From contig NZ_VTFT01000001.1 in NCBI RefSeq assembly GCF_008244685.1, forward strand, positions 3,079,248-3,143,247: DNA of 64,000 nucleotides, read 5' to 3'. Positions within the stretch are counted from its first letter, which is position 1; each line of letters opens with the position of its first letter. The stretch is from Luteimonas viscosa (GTDB lineage Bacteria > Pseudomonadota > Gammaproteobacteria > Xanthomonadales > Xanthomonadaceae). The position numbers were made by a program, and so were the translations under genes. The notes beneath the pieces are model-generated. The model was not told where the DNA came from and made no database searches. It saw only the letters and a program-made list of their open reading frames with translations. Positions 28,209 to 37,879 of this stretch are shown here, in pieces.

Positions 28209-29267
28209 TCACGACTCGATCCGGTCGCGGCCGCCGCGCTTGGCGCGGTACAGCGCGGCATCGGCTTCCTCGATCCACTGTTCCAGTGAATCGTGGCCGC
28301 CGTGCGCCGGCGCCATGCCGATGCTCGCGGTGATGCGCGAATCTCCCATTTCGGCGACACCGATGCGACGGATCTCGCGCCGAATCGCCTCGGCCACCAG
28401 CCGCGCATCGCCCGGCGGCGTGGCGTGCAGGACGATGCCGAACTCGTCGCCGCCGTAGCGTCCGGCGTCGTCGCTCTCGCGCAGGCCGGCGCGGATCGCC
28501 TCGGCCACGGCGCGCAGCACGTCGTCGCCCACGGCGTGGCCGTGGCGGTCGTTGGCGGCCTTGAAGTGGTCGATGTCGAGCAGCAGCAGGGTCGCGGGGA
28601 TGCCTTCGGTCTGGCGCAGGTGCAGCGCCCGGTCGGCCAGCGCCTGCCAGTGCCGGCGCACGTGCAGCCCGGTCAGCGAATCGGTGCGGCTGAGTTCGTC
28701 GAGCAGGCGGTTCTTCTGGCGGATCTGCTGGACCATGCGGTTGCTGGCCAGGCTCACCGCGATGCTGTGGATCAGCAGCATCGGCAGGGCCACCAGCATC
28801 ACCGTCGTGCTGGTGTCGGGACGCACCGCGAACCCGGTCGCCAGCCCGCCGAGCAGCAGGCCGGCCGCGAACACCGGCAGCGACCACAGCCACAGCCGCG
28901 GAATGCCGGTGCTGATCTTGTCCACGGTCACCAGGGTGAACAGCAGCACGCTCGGCAACAGGTTGAACTGCATCATCGCCACCCAGAAGCCGGTCTGGGC
29001 CGAATCCAGCAGCAGGTTGCGCAGTTCGGCGCGATAGGGCGAAGCGCTGCTCCGCGCCACCAGCAGGGCCAGGTGCGGCCACACCAGGCCGGTGAACGCG
29101 CACAGGCTCCAGACCAGCGGCGAGGCGCCGTTCTCGCGCAGCACCGCGGCGATGCACAGCGCGCCCAGGCCCATGCCGAGCAGGCGGAAAACGTAGGTGC
29201 GTTGTGGGAGCCGGTCGAAGCCGTGGGGCGCGGGCGCCCGGCCCGACCGGCCGCTGTTCGTTTGCAC
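28209..29267 (-). CDS. MASE2-GGDEF diguanylate cyclase
   Basis: A 352-aa membrane enzyme making c-di-GMP from two GTP. N-terminal MASE2 sensor region with several membrane helices (residues about 30-180, starting FRLLGMGLGALCIAAVL). Cytosolic GGDEF domain (about 200-350) with DIDHFKAANDRHGH, active-site RYGGDEFGIVL, and an inhibitory I-site RESD exactly five residues before GGDEF, so product inhibition is likely. The GTG at 29267 follows GGGGAGA and gives a sensible N-terminus; upstream ORF is not MASE2-like. It is convergent with the TraB/GumN gene, 7 bp between stops. Confidence 0.92.
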   Translation of the reverse strand: MQTNSGRSGRAPAPHGFDRLPQRTYVFRLLGMGLGALCIAAVLRENGASPLVWSLCAFTGLVWPHLALLVARSSASPYRAELRNLLLDSAQTGFWVAMMQFNLLPSVLLFTLVTVDKISTGIPRLWLWSLPVFAAGLLLGGLATGFAVRPDTSTTVMLVALPMLLIHSIAVSLASNRMVQQIRQKNRLLDELSRTDSLTGLHVRRHWQALADRALHLRQTEGIPATLLLLDIDHFKAANDRHGHAVGDDVLRAVAEAIRAGLRESDDAGRYGGDEFGIVLHATPPGDARLVAEAIRREIRRIGVAEMGDSRITASIGMAPAHGGHDSLEQWIEEADAALYRAKRGGRDRIES

Positions 29268-29529
29268 GCCACGTCTCCCCGGGCGAATGCGGCAAGCGGT
29301 GCCGGCGGCAGCCGGCGTCCCGATGATTCTAGCGGGCGATTCCGGCCGGAGCGTGCGAGCGCCACGGCTTGAATCGTCGATCCACAGCGCCCACGCCTGT
29401 GGCTCAGCGCCCAGGCGGTGGCGCCAGCCCGGCTGGCCCGGGCCCTGGGGCCACCCGATCATCGACGCGGCGGCGATGGCCGTCGACGGCACGATGCGGC
29501 CGCCGCACAGGAATCCTGCTGTCGTTCGC

Positions 29530-31440
29530 TCAGCCCGAAGCGCTGAGCCTGGCGCGCTGGTCCCCCGCCTGCGGCCAGCGCGCGATGATCGCGGCGCGGA
29601 TGCCGGCGGCGTCCAGGCCGGCCTCGGCCAGCAGCGCCTCGCGGCTGGCATGGTGCTGGAACGCATCGGGTAGGCCCAGCTGCAACACCGGCAGCAGCAC
29701 GCCCTGCGCCTGCAGCAGCTCGAGCACGCCCGAGCCGGCACCGCCCATCACCACGTTGTCCTCGAGCGTGACGAAGCCCTCGTGGGTCTGCGCCAGTTCC
29801 AGCACCAGCGCGCGGTCGAGCGGCTTGACGAAGCGCATGTTGACCACGGTCAGGCCCAGCTCGGCGCCGACCTGTTCGGCCGCCGGCACCAGCGCGCCGA
29901 AGGCGAGCAGGGCCAGGCGCGCGCCCTGGCGGCGCACCTGCGCCTTGCCGATCGGCAGGGTATCGAGCGCCTGTCCCGGCGCCACGCCCGGACCGGTGCC
30001 ACGGGGGTAGCGCACCGCGGCAGGCCCGCGGTGGGCGAAGCCGGTGCTGAGCATCTGCCGGCACTCCTCCTCGTCGGCGGGCGCCATCACCACCATGTTC
30101 GGCACGCAGCGCAGGAAGCTCAGGTCGAGGTTGCCGGCGTGGGTCGCGCCGTCCGGGCCGACCACGCCGCCGCGGTCGATCGCGAACAGCACGTCGAGGT
30201 CCTGCAGGGCGACGTCGTGCACCAGCTGGTCGTAGCCGCGCTGCAGGAACGTGGAATAGATCGCCACGACCGGCTTCGCGCCCTCGCAGGCCATGCCCGC
30301 CGCCAGCGTCACCGCGTGCTGCTCGGCGATGGCGACGTCGAAATAGCGCTCCGGGTACTCCCTGCTGAAGCGCACCAGGCCGGACCCTTCGCGCATCGCC
30401 GGGGTGATGGCCAGCAGCGAGGGATCCGCCGCGGCCATGTCGCACAGCCAGTCGCCGAAGACGTCGGTGTAGGTCGGCTTCTTGGCGCCGGCCTTGGCCA
30501 CCAGGCCCTTGCTCGGATCGAAAGGCGAGACCGCGTGGTAGCCGATCTGGTCGCCCTCGGCCAGTTCGTAGCCCTTGCCCTTGGTGGTGATCACGTGCAG
30601 CAGCTGCGGACCCTTCAGGCCCTTGAGCGTCTTGAGCGCGCCGACCAGCGCCCTGACGTCGTGGCCGTCGATCGGGCCGGTGTAGTGGAAGCCCATCTCC
30701 TCGAACAGCGTGGACGGCACGAACATGCCCTTCCAGTGCTCCTCCCAGCGGCGCACGAAGCGCGCGGGCCCGCTGCTGCGCTTGTCGCCGAGCAGTTTCT
30801 TGCCGCCCTCGCGCAAGGCGTTGAGGGTCGAACTGCTGGTCATGCGGCCGAGCATCCGGGTCACGCCGCCGACCGCTTCGGAGATCGACATGCGGTTGTC
30901 GTTGAGGATCACCAGCAGGTCGGGTTCGTCGTCCATGCCGCCGGCGTGGTTGAGCGCCTCGTAGGCCATGCCGGCGGTCATCGCGCCATCGCCGATGACC
31001 GCCACCACCCGCCGGCCGTTGTCCGTGCGCGCGTTGGCGATGGCCATGCCCAGGGCGGCGGAGATCGAGGTCGAGGAATGGCCGACGCCGAAGGTGTCGT
31101 ACTCGCTTTCCTCGCGCTTGGGGAACGGCGCCACGCCGCCGGCCTGCTTGACGGTGTGGATGCTGTCGCGGCGCCCGGTGAGGATCTTGTGCGGGTAGGT
31201 CTGGTGGCCGACGTCCCAGACGATGCGGTCGTCGGGGGTATCGTAGATCCAGTGCAATGCGGTGGTCAGTTCGACCACGCCCAGGCCCGCGCCGAAATGG
31301 CCGCCGGACTTGCCGACCGACTCGATCAGGTAGGCGCGCAGTTCATCGGCGATGGCGGGCAGTTCTGCTTCTTCGAACTGGCGCAGCTCGGCCGGGCTGC
31401 CGATGCGCGCAAGGCGCGGGTAGCGCGTGGAATCGATCAT
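29530..31440 (-). CDS. dxs: 1-deoxy-D-xylulose-5-phosphate synthase
   Basis: A 636-aa thiamine-diphosphate enzyme, first step of the MEP isoprenoid pathway (pyruvate + glyceraldehyde-3-phosphate). Visible motifs: [31 protein letters not shown]-binding [20 protein letters not shown] with NDN, transketolase-like [23 protein letters not shown] with the catalytic Glu, and a C-terminal transketolase domain ([19 protein letters not shown]). Normal length. Start [16 protein letters not shown] fits the family. Stand-alone gene. Confidence 0.97.
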   Translation of the reverse strand: MIDSTRYPRLARIGSPAELRQFEEAELPAIADELRAYLIESVGKSGGHFGAGLGVVELTTALHWIYDTPDDRIVWDVGHQTYPHKILTGRRDSIHTVKQAGGVAPFPKREESEYDTFGVGHSSTSISAALGMAIANARTDNGRRVVAVIGDGAMTAGMAYEALNHAGGMDDEPDLLVILNDNRMSISEAVGGVTRMLGRMTSSSTLNALREGGKKLLGDKRSSGPARFVRRWEEHWKGMFVPSTLFEEMGFHYTGPIDGHDVRALVGALKTLKGLKGPQLLHVITTKGKGYELAEGDQIGYHAVSPFDPSKGLVAKAGAKKPTYTDVFGDWLCDMAAADPSLLAITPAMREGSGLVRFSREYPERYFDVAIAEQHAVTLAAGMACEGAKPVVAIYSTFLQRGYDQLVHDVALQDLDVLFAIDRGGVVGPDGATHAGNLDLSFLRCVPNMVVMAPADEEECRQMLSTGFAHRGPAAVRYPRGTGPGVAPGQALDTLPIGKAQVRRQGARLALLAFGALVPAAEQVGAELGLTVVNMRFVKPLDRALVLELAQTHEGFVTLEDNVVMGGAGSGVLELLQAQGVLLPVLQLGLPDAFQHHASREALLAEAGLDAAGIRAAIIARWPQAGDQRARLSASG

Positions 31441-31493
31441 CCGCGCATTGTAAATCCTGCGCAGGGTGCGCGACGTTCACGCCGCGGCCGGGC

Positions 31494-32597
31494 TCAGCGG
31501 CCGCGCAGCCGCCCGAGCAGGCCGCCGCTGCGGGGCGGGGCGGCGGGTTCGGCGGGCTGCTCCGCCACCGGCTCGGCGACCCCGGTGGCCAGGTTGGCGT
31601 TCACGAAATCGGCGATTTCGCCCAGGGCGATGCCGCTGGCCTCTGCGATGTCCTCCAGCTTCGCCGGCCCCTTCATCATCGCGGTGGCGATGCGGAAGTG
31701 GCGCGGGAACTCGCGCTCGGTCTGCGGCCAGCGGTTGAGCTGGTACTTCGCCCCGGGGTCGTAGCCCGGCAGCAGTCGGCCCTGGCCGCTGACCAGGCCG
31801 CCGAGCCAGACCAGGCGCAGCAGCGGCTGGGCGGCACCGGCGCCGGCGGTCTCCTGCTCCCAGGCGCCGTCGTCCACGGACTCCAGGTCCTGGCGCGCGA
31901 CCTCGCCCTCGAAATACTGCATCAGCGGCTTGAGTGCCGACGGGCCGTGATAGGTGCGGCCATCGGCATCGATCAGCAGGGTCGGTCCGCTGGGGCGGCG
32001 GTAGCGCAGGTGACCGCGCAGTTCGCCGCTGGTCAGCCAGCCCAGGAGGTTGCCTGCGGTGGCGGCCACGACCGGTTCGGGTTCGCGCTCGGGTTCCGCT
32101 TCCGGTTCGGGAGTCGCCGAAGGTTCCGGTTGGGAAGCGGCAGCCGGCGGGCCCGGCGACGCCGCGGAATCGGGCTGGCGATCGCTGCCGGCGTCGGGCT
32201 CGATCGCCGTGGCGACGGCGGGTGCGGCGGCCGTCCCGGGAACCGCCGGAGTCGGACTGGGCGCCTGCGGTTCGACCGATGGCTGCGACGCCACCTCGCC
32301 CGCGATCTCCTGCAGCAGCGCGGTCAGGGTGTCCACGCTGAACGGGCGCGACAGGCGGAAATCGGTCTGCGTGCGCATCGCCGAGGTCAGCCCGACCACG
32401 CGCTTGCCCGAAGCGTGCAGGCGCAGCCAGCTCATCGGCCCGTACATGCTGTCCATGTCGACCACGATGTGGTCGGCCTGCGTTTCCGGCAGCAGTTGCC
32501 AGCGTCCGGCCAGGCGTTCGTTGGCTTCGAGGAAGGCCGCCTTGAGCGCCGCCTCGGTGGCTGGATCCATCCCGGCCAGGCCGATGGTCAGGGACAT
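31494..32597 (-). CDS. Conserved protein of unknown function with a Pro/Glu-rich linker
   Basis: A 367-aa protein I do not recognise by name. Three parts are visible: an N-terminal domain of about 110 residues (MSLTIGLAGMDPATEAALKAAF... with VVDMDSMYGPMSWLRLHASGKRVVGLTS, which resembles a receiver-like alpha/beta fold); a low-complexity Pro/Glu/Ala linker (about 120-190, PEPEAEPEREPEP); and a C-terminal domain (about 190-350) ending in a winged-helix-like segment AKLEDIAEASGIALGEIADFVN. No signal peptide. The receiver and winged-helix resemblances are weak inferences from the pattern. Confidence 0.7.
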   Translation of the reverse strand: MSLTIGLAGMDPATEAALKAAFLEANERLAGRWQLLPETQADHIVVDMDSMYGPMSWLRLHASGKRVVGLTSAMRTQTDFRLSRPFSVDTLTALLQEIAGEVASQPSVEPQAPSPTPAVPGTAAAPAVATAIEPDAGSDRQPDSAASPGPPAAASQPEPSATPEPEAEPEREPEPVVAATAGNLLGWLTSGELRGHLRYRRPSGPTLLIDADGRTYHGPSALKPLMQYFEGEVARQDLESVDDGAWEQETAGAGAAQPLLRLVWLGGLVSGQGRLLPGYDPGAKYQLNRWPQTEREFPRHFRIATAMMKGPAKLEDIAEASGIALGEIADFVNANLATGVAEPVAEQPAEPAAPPRSGGLLGRLRGR

Positions 32598-32770
32598 GCG
32601 CAGGTTCGCTGGTGGATGACCGGGCGAGTGTAAACCAGCGGCATCGCGTCCGGTGGCGCGTGCGCGACGGAGGGTTCGGCAACCGCGGCGCGATGGCGGC
32701 GGACGGCGCCGGCGATGCCCGCGTCGCCACGCCGACGCGCCGCGTGGAACCGGTGACGCCGACCCGCGTG

Positions 32771-33439
32771 CTATTGCGCCAGGCGCCGGCGCTTGGGCAG
32801 GTGCGAGGTCAGGAAGGCCATCTGGTCGGCCAGGATGTTGCGGTTGCTCAGGATCAGATGCTCGATCCAGCTCGGCCGGTAGGGCACCGCCAGCAACGGC
32901 ATCGACGCCTGCTGCGGCGTACGTCCGCCCTTGCGCGAGTTGCAGTGGAAGCAGGCGCAGACCACGTTCTCCCAGGTGTCCCTGCCGCCCTTCGACAGGG
33001 GCATCACGTGGTCGCGCGTGAGCAGCTGGCGGCTGTAGCTCTTGCCGCAGTACATGCACAGGTACTGGTCGCGGGCGAACAGCGCGGCGTTGGTCAGCGC
33101 CGGGGTCGGGTCGAGCGCGTGCGCGCGGACGTGGCCGCGCGCGGCGATGATCGGGTGCAGGTCGAGGATGCTGCGCAATCCGGTCTGGCGGCAGGTGCCG
33201 CCGTGGACGCTCAGGCAGGGATCGCCGAGGGTCCAGGCCACCGCCTCGCGCGCGTACAGGCAGGCCGCGTCCTGCCAGCTGATCCAGTTGAGGGCGCGGC
33301 CGTGGGCGTCGAGCGACAGCAGGCGTACCGAGTCGAGGCGCGCGGGCAGGGTATGCGCCGCCATCATGCCGTCGGCGGAGTCCGGTCCCGCGGGGGTCCC
33401 GATCCGGTTCAGGCGTCGATTTGCTCTGTCGGCCTCCAT
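32771..33439 (-). CDS. HNH endonuclease family protein
   Basis: A 222-aa protein with a C-terminal HNH nuclease: CMYCGKSYSRQLLTRDHVMPLSKGG, then WENVVCACFHCNSRKG. The two CxxC zinc knuckles, the DH of the catalytic motif and the late Asn are all present. The N-terminal half (MEADRANRR... WISWQDAACLYAREAVAWTLG) is a conserved partner domain seen in chromosomal HNH proteins. The start is ambiguous: ATG at 33439 or MMAAHTLPARL near 33367. There are no restriction-modification genes next to it, so a housekeeping or unknown role is likelier than defence. Confidence 0.85.
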   Translation of the reverse strand: MEADRANRRLNRIGTPAGPDSADGMMAAHTLPARLDSVRLLSLDAHGRALNWISWQDAACLYAREAVAWTLGDPCLSVHGGTCRQTGLRSILDLHPIIAARGHVRAHALDPTPALTNAALFARDQYLCMYCGKSYSRQLLTRDHVMPLSKGGRDTWENVVCACFHCNSRKGGRTPQQASMPLLAVPYRPSWIEHLILSNRNILADQMAFLTSHLPKRRRLAQ

Positions 33440-33530
33440 CGGAGACCAAGCTTATACGCGATTGATGACGTCTTGTGTAGGCGAGGCACCGGCGTCGCGC
33501 CGCCCGGGGAGGCGGGGTGGCGCGATGGCG

Positions 33531-33920
33531 TCACGCGCGATCGCTGCCGATGCGCCGGGCGTGGTCGATCAGCGATTCCAGGCTGCTCGAGCCGCCGGTA
33601 TTCTCGCCGCGCGTCGCGCCCGCGTCCCCAAGGCGCGAGTGGACGCTGCCGACGCGGAACCCGAACAGGTCGAGCGCGGTGAAGAAGGCCGGTTCGTCAT
33701 CGCGCAGCAGCGTGTGCACGTCTTCGAACTGGTCGTCGGTCATGAACAGCGATGTGCCTGCATCGGTGAATTCCAGGAAATCCGCCGGCAGCGTCGCGAC
33801 GAAACTGACCGTTGCGCTGCCGCCGGATTCCAGTTGCAGGCGCGCCTGGCGCGTGATGTCGTGCAGGTTGCTGCGAACCACGGAAACCGAATACGAGGTG
33901 ATGGGATCGGAAATGGGCAT
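33531..33920 (-). CDS. Hypothetical protein, 129 aa
   Basis: Starts MPISDPITSYSVSVVRSNLH with a CGGAG ribosome site 9 bp upstream. Soluble, acidic, no signal or membrane segment. The C-terminal third is Gly/Ser-rich (GENTGGSSSLESLIDHARR). No recognised domain. It sits between the HNH gene and the methyltransferase on the same strand, with spaces of about 60-90 bp. Confidence 0.6.
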   Translation of the reverse strand: MPISDPITSYSVSVVRSNLHDITRQARLQLESGGSATVSFVATLPADFLEFTDAGTSLFMTDDQFEDVHTLLRDDEPAFFTALDLFGFRVGSVHSRLGDAGATRGENTGGSSSLESLIDHARRIGSDRA

Positions 33921-33979
33921 TGCAGTGACTCCGGATGAATTCCGGGGAAGGCCGCGAGGACCGCTGACGGCTCGCGGGA

Positions 33980-34744
33980 TTACCGCGACCGCGCCACGGA
34001 GCCGACCGGCTCGCGCCGCTTCGGCAGCGGCAACAGCATCGGCACCTCGCGCTGGTAGCGGCGGTAGGCCTCGCCGTGCATCGCGACCAGGTCGCGCTCT
34101 TCGAGCAGTTTCACTGCCAGCACGATGTAGCCGGTCGTCGCCAGCGCGAACAGCAGATGGCCCTGGCTCATGTGCGGCGTGGCCCAGAACGCGATCAGGA
34201 AACCCAGCATCAGCGGGTGGCGCACGAGGCGGTAGAGCGAGCGCGTGACGAAAGGCAGATGGGCCGCCGTCTTCCCGCGTGCATGCAACCAGACCTGGCG
34301 CAGGCCGAACAGTTCGCAGTGGCTGATCAGGAACGTGCCGACCAGCACCAGCAGCCAGCCGCATGCGGACAGGGCGTGGAGCATCCAGTACAGCGCGGGG
34401 GTCTCGACCTGCCAGACCGGTGACGGCATCGGCCGCCACCAGGCGAACATCGCCACCAGCGCCAGGCTTGCGCACAGCACGTAGGTGCTGCGTTCGACGT
34501 GCTCGGGCACGAAACGCGTCAGCCAGCGCTTGAACGCGGGCCGCGCCATCACGCTGTGCTGCGCGGCGAACAGTCCCAGCAGCGCGGCATTGACCAGCAA
34601 TGCCGGGAGCAGCGGGCCGGCGAGGCCACCGTCGATGTGCTTTGGCACGCCGAGCCCGGTGACGAAACCGATGGCATAGGTGAAGGTCGCCAGGAAAACG
34701 AGGTAGGAAACGACGCCGTAGAACAAGGCAAGGACGCGGGGCAT
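33980..34744 (-). CDS. mddA: Probable methanethiol S-methyltransferase (isoprenylcysteine methyltransferase-like)
   Basis: A 254-aa membrane protein with about five to six helices. It starts MPRVLALFYGVVSYLVFLATFTYAIGFV with GGAGA upstream. Motifs shared with MddA/NnrU-like methyltransferases: GLFAAQHSVMARPAFKRWLTRFVP, FLISHCELFGLRQVWL, VTRSLYRLVRHPLMLGFLIAFWATPHMS and EERDLVAMHGEAYRRYQREVPMLLP. MddA makes dimethyl sulfide from methanethiol using S-adenosylmethionine; the N- and C-terminal signatures match my knowledge of that family. No methionine gamma-lyase is nearby to supply substrate. Confidence 0.75.
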   Translation of the reverse strand: MPRVLALFYGVVSYLVFLATFTYAIGFVTGLGVPKHIDGGLAGPLLPALLVNAALLGLFAAQHSVMARPAFKRWLTRFVPEHVERSTYVLCASLALVAMFAWWRPMPSPVWQVETPALYWMLHALSACGWLLVLVGTFLISHCELFGLRQVWLHARGKTAAHLPFVTRSLYRLVRHPLMLGFLIAFWATPHMSQGHLLFALATTGYIVLAVKLLEERDLVAMHGEAYRRYQREVPMLLPLPKRREPVGSVARSR

Positions 34745-34910
34745 GGAGGTCTCCGGGGCAGGGCCGCGATGCCTGCCGCACGAGGGGTGCGCGCGGCATG
34801 GCATCGGTGAGCCGTCAGGCTCGCGCGCCCGCGCCCTTCCTCCAATGGAAAGATTGTCCCGATCCGGGGTGGAACGCCCACCAGGCGGGACGTTTGTCCC
34901 GGTCGCAGAC

Positions 34911-35975
34911 TCAGGAAGGATCGATCAGCTGGTGCGCGTGGGCGTGGGCGATCGCTCCCGCGCGGCTGTGCACGCCCAGCTTCGCGTACAGGCCGGTGAG
35001 CTGGTTGCGCACGGTCTTTTCGGAGATCCCCAGCCGCCAGGCGATCTCGGCGTTGCCCAGTCCCTGGCACAGCAGCGGCAGCAGTTCGCGCTCGCGCCGG
35101 CTGAGTCCGGCGGGCGCACCGGCGGCGGCCGCCTGCACCCCCGTGAACGCGAGCACCGCATCGCGGAAAGCGGTCCACGCCGGCTCCTGCTCCAGCAGCA
35201 CGTGGTTGCATGAATCCAGTTCCACGAACTCGGCCCCGGGGATGCCGCTGGCCAGGCGCACGCCTTCGGAGAACGGCACCACCTGGTCGCGCCGCCCGTG
35301 CAGTACCAGGGTCGGCACGCGCACCTGCGCCAGCAGTTCGCGCACGTCGACGTTCGCACGCGCCTCCATCAGCGTCGCGCCGATCTCGCCGCGCGTGGTC
35401 TTGAGGCAGAGCTCGTTGAGCCAGCCCACCTGCTGCGGGTCGCCGGTGGGGATGAAGCGCGAGGTGAACAGCTGGCGGAAGGCCGGGTTGCCATGGTCCC
35501 AGCCACTGCGCAGCAGCTCCACCACGGCGCGGTAGAGCCGGGCGGCCTCTGCGTCTTCCCGCCGGTAGGAGCCCACCACGTAGCCGCCGTAGAGGATCAG
35601 GTGAGAGACCCGCTCGGGGTGGCGGACGGCATAGGCCACTGCGGTGGCCGCCCCCTGGCTGATACCGAGCAGGGCGAAAGGCCGTTCGATGGCGGCGGCT
35701 TCCACCACCTGCTCGAGATCGTCCAGCCAGCGCGCGGAGGACAGGTCGCCGACCTCGCGGTCGCTCATGCCGCAGCCGCGCTCGTCGTGGCGGATGTAGC
35801 GGTAGTGGCCGGCGAGAAAGCGCATCCAGTGGCGCCAGACCGGGCTTTCCCAGTCGTACTGCAGGTGGGTCAGCCAGTTGGCGGCCTTGACCAGCGGCAG
35901 CCCCTGTCCGGCCTCGGCCCACGCCAGGCCGATGCCGTCGCCGGTTCGCAGGTAGCGGATGCGCTGTTGGCCCAT
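34911..35975 (-). CDS. Alpha/beta-hydrolase fused to a LuxR-type DNA-binding domain
   Basis: A 354-aa fusion. Residues about 1-275 form an alpha/beta-hydrolase: MGQQRIRYLRTGDGIGLAWAEAG, the nucleophile elbow GISQGA, the acid after VLHGRRDQVVPF and the His in SCNHVLLE. Residues about 285-350 form a LuxR helix-turn-helix: LSRRERELLPLLCQGLGNAEIAWRLGISEKTVRNQLTGLYAKLG. It may sense or hydrolyse a small molecule and control transcription directly. Transcribed on the minus strand downstream of the acyl-CoA dehydrogenase, with about 80 bp between them. Confidence 0.85.
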   Translation of the reverse strand: MGQQRIRYLRTGDGIGLAWAEAGQGLPLVKAANWLTHLQYDWESPVWRHWMRFLAGHYRYIRHDERGCGMSDREVGDLSSARWLDDLEQVVEAAAIERPFALLGISQGAATAVAYAVRHPERVSHLILYGGYVVGSYRREDAEAARLYRAVVELLRSGWDHGNPAFRQLFTSRFIPTGDPQQVGWLNELCLKTTRGEIGATLMEARANVDVRELLAQVRVPTLVLHGRRDQVVPFSEGVRLASGIPGAEFVELDSCNHVLLEQEPAWTAFRDAVLAFTGVQAAAAGAPAGLSRRERELLPLLCQGLGNAEIAWRLGISEKTVRNQLTGLYAKLGVHSRAGAIAHAHAHQLIDPS

Positions 35976-36054
35976 GGTCTGCAGGCTACAACGCAGTCGC
36001 AGCCGCGGAACGGCCCTGCGTCGGCGACCGCCCGTGGCCGGCCGCCGATGCGGT

Positions 36055-37845
36055 TCAGGCGTCGAACGCGGCCTCGTCCAGCGCCAGCAGAGGCGCCGGG
36101 CCGCTGTCGATCGCGGCCTTGTGGGCGAGCGTGCGCGGCAGCAGGCGGGCGAAGTAGAAGCGCGCGGTCTCGCGCTTGGCGTCCTTGAATGCCTGCGGCT
36201 GCGACGAGTCGTCCGCCGCGGCCACGCTGCGCGCCCACCAGTAGGCCAGCGCGACATAGCCCGAGTAGAACAGGTAGTCGTACGCGGCCGCGCCGATCTC
36301 CTCCGGGTCGGACATCGCACGCTTGCCGATCGACAGCGTCAGCGCCTGCCATTCGCCGGCCTTCTCGCGCAGCGGCGCCACGAACTCGGCCAGCGCGTCG
36401 TTGCCGGCCTGCTCCTCGCAGAACGACTGCACCAGGCCGAGGAACACCTTCAGCCCAGCACCCTGCAGCTGCATGGTCTTGCGACCCATCAGGTCCAGCG
36501 CCTGGATGCCGGTGGTGCCTTCGTACAGCGTGGTGATGCGCGCATCGCGCGCCAGCTGCTCCATGCCGTGCTCGGCGATGTAGCCGTGGCCGCCGTAGCA
36601 CTGCAGCGCGTGGTAGGTGCATTCCACGCCCCACTCGGTGAGGCAGGCCTTGACGATCGGGGTGAGGAAGCCGAGCAGGTCGTCGGCCTGCTTGCGCTCG
36701 GCCTCGCTCGCGCCGTGGGTGGCGATGTCGACCTGCAGCCCGGCGTGGTACGACAGCGCGCGCCCGCCTTCGATCAGCGCCTTGCAGGTCAGCAGCATGC
36801 GGCGCACGTCGGGCTGCACGATGATCGGATCGGCCGGCTTGGCGGGGAACTTCGCCCCCGACAGCGCGCGCGACTGCAGCCGTTCGCGCGAGTACCGCAG
36901 CGCGTTCTGGTACGCGCGTTCGGACAGTCCCAGCCCCTGCATGCCGACACCGATGCGCGCGGTATTCATCATGGTGAACATCGCCGCCAGGCCCTTGTGC
37001 GGCTGGCCGATGAGGTAGCCCTGGGCGCCGTCGAAGTTCATCACGCAGGTCGCCGAGGCGTGGATGCCCATCTTGTGCTCCACCGCGCCGCAGCGCAGCG
37101 CGTTGCGCGCGCCCTGGGCGCCGTCGCGCGCGACCTGGAACTTGGGCACGATGAACAGCGAGATGCCCTTGCTGCCGGCCGGCGCATCCGGCAGCCGCGC
37201 CAGCACCAGGTGGACGATGTTCGGGGTCAGGTCGTGCTCGCCGGCGGTGATGAAGATCTTGGTGCCGGTGATCGAATGGGTGCCGTCGCCGTTCGGCTCG
37301 GCGCGGGTCTTGAGCAGGCCCAGGTCGGTGCCGCAATGCGGCTCGGTCAGGCACATGGTGCCGGTCCACTCGCCCGACACCAGCTTCGTCAGGAACACCT
37401 CGCGCTGCCATTCCTCGCCGTGGTGCAGCAGCGCACTCGCGGCGCCGTGCGAAAGCAGCGGGAAGTTGCCCCAGGCCAGGTTGGCCGCGTCGATCATTTC
37501 CTCCAGCGGCATGCCCAGCACGTGCGGCAGGCCCATGCCGCCGTACGCGGTGGGCGCGGCCAGGCCGCCCCAGCCACCGTCGGAGAACTGCACGTAGGCG
37601 TCGCGGAAGCCGGGCGCGGTGGTGACGCTGCCGTCGTCCTTGTCGTAGCGCACGCCGAATTCGTCGCCGACCCGGTTCAACGGCGCCAGCACCGTGTCGC
37701 AGAAGCGCGCGGCCTCGTCGAGCACGGCGTCGACGGTCTCGCGGCCGGCATCGTCGAAGCGCAGGTGGCGGAAGCTGGACTCGACGTCGAGCACGTCGAA
37801 GAGCGCGAAACGGATGTCGCGCAGCGGTGCGGAGTAGCTGCTCAT
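36055..37845 (-). CDS. Acyl-CoA dehydrogenase (long form, about 600 aa)
   Basis: A 596-aa flavoenzyme for fatty acyl-CoA oxidation. The FAD/substrate core has CLTEPHCGTDLGLLKTRA, GTKIFITAGEHDL, the catalytic-glutamate region YGGHGYIAEHGMEQLARD and TTLYEGTTGIQALDLMGRK. A C-terminal extension of about 120 residues (LGLVQSFCEEQAGNDALAEF to the end) is typical of the long-form family with an extra dehydrogenase-C domain. The N-terminus MSSYSAPLRDIRFALFDVLDV is the family start. It heads the minus-strand group with the hydrolase-LuxR gene downstream. Confidence 0.94.
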   Translation of the reverse strand: MSSYSAPLRDIRFALFDVLDVESSFRHLRFDDAGRETVDAVLDEAARFCDTVLAPLNRVGDEFGVRYDKDDGSVTTAPGFRDAYVQFSDGGWGGLAAPTAYGGMGLPHVLGMPLEEMIDAANLAWGNFPLLSHGAASALLHHGEEWQREVFLTKLVSGEWTGTMCLTEPHCGTDLGLLKTRAEPNGDGTHSITGTKIFITAGEHDLTPNIVHLVLARLPDAPAGSKGISLFIVPKFQVARDGAQGARNALRCGAVEHKMGIHASATCVMNFDGAQGYLIGQPHKGLAAMFTMMNTARIGVGMQGLGLSERAYQNALRYSRERLQSRALSGAKFPAKPADPIIVQPDVRRMLLTCKALIEGGRALSYHAGLQVDIATHGASEAERKQADDLLGFLTPIVKACLTEWGVECTYHALQCYGGHGYIAEHGMEQLARDARITTLYEGTTGIQALDLMGRKTMQLQGAGLKVFLGLVQSFCEEQAGNDALAEFVAPLREKAGEWQALTLSIGKRAMSDPEEIGAAAYDYLFYSGYVALAYWWARSVAAADDSSQPQAFKDAKRETARFYFARLLPRTLAHKAAIDSGPAPLLALDEAAFDA

Positions 37846-37879
37846 CGGGGAATGTCGCCTGCAGGGAATCTGTTCGGGA

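Noticed and set aside
32771-33439. HNH gene as part of a restriction-modification or defence system
   Set aside because: No methyltransferase or other defence gene adjoins it, and its neighbours are ordinary chromosomal genes.
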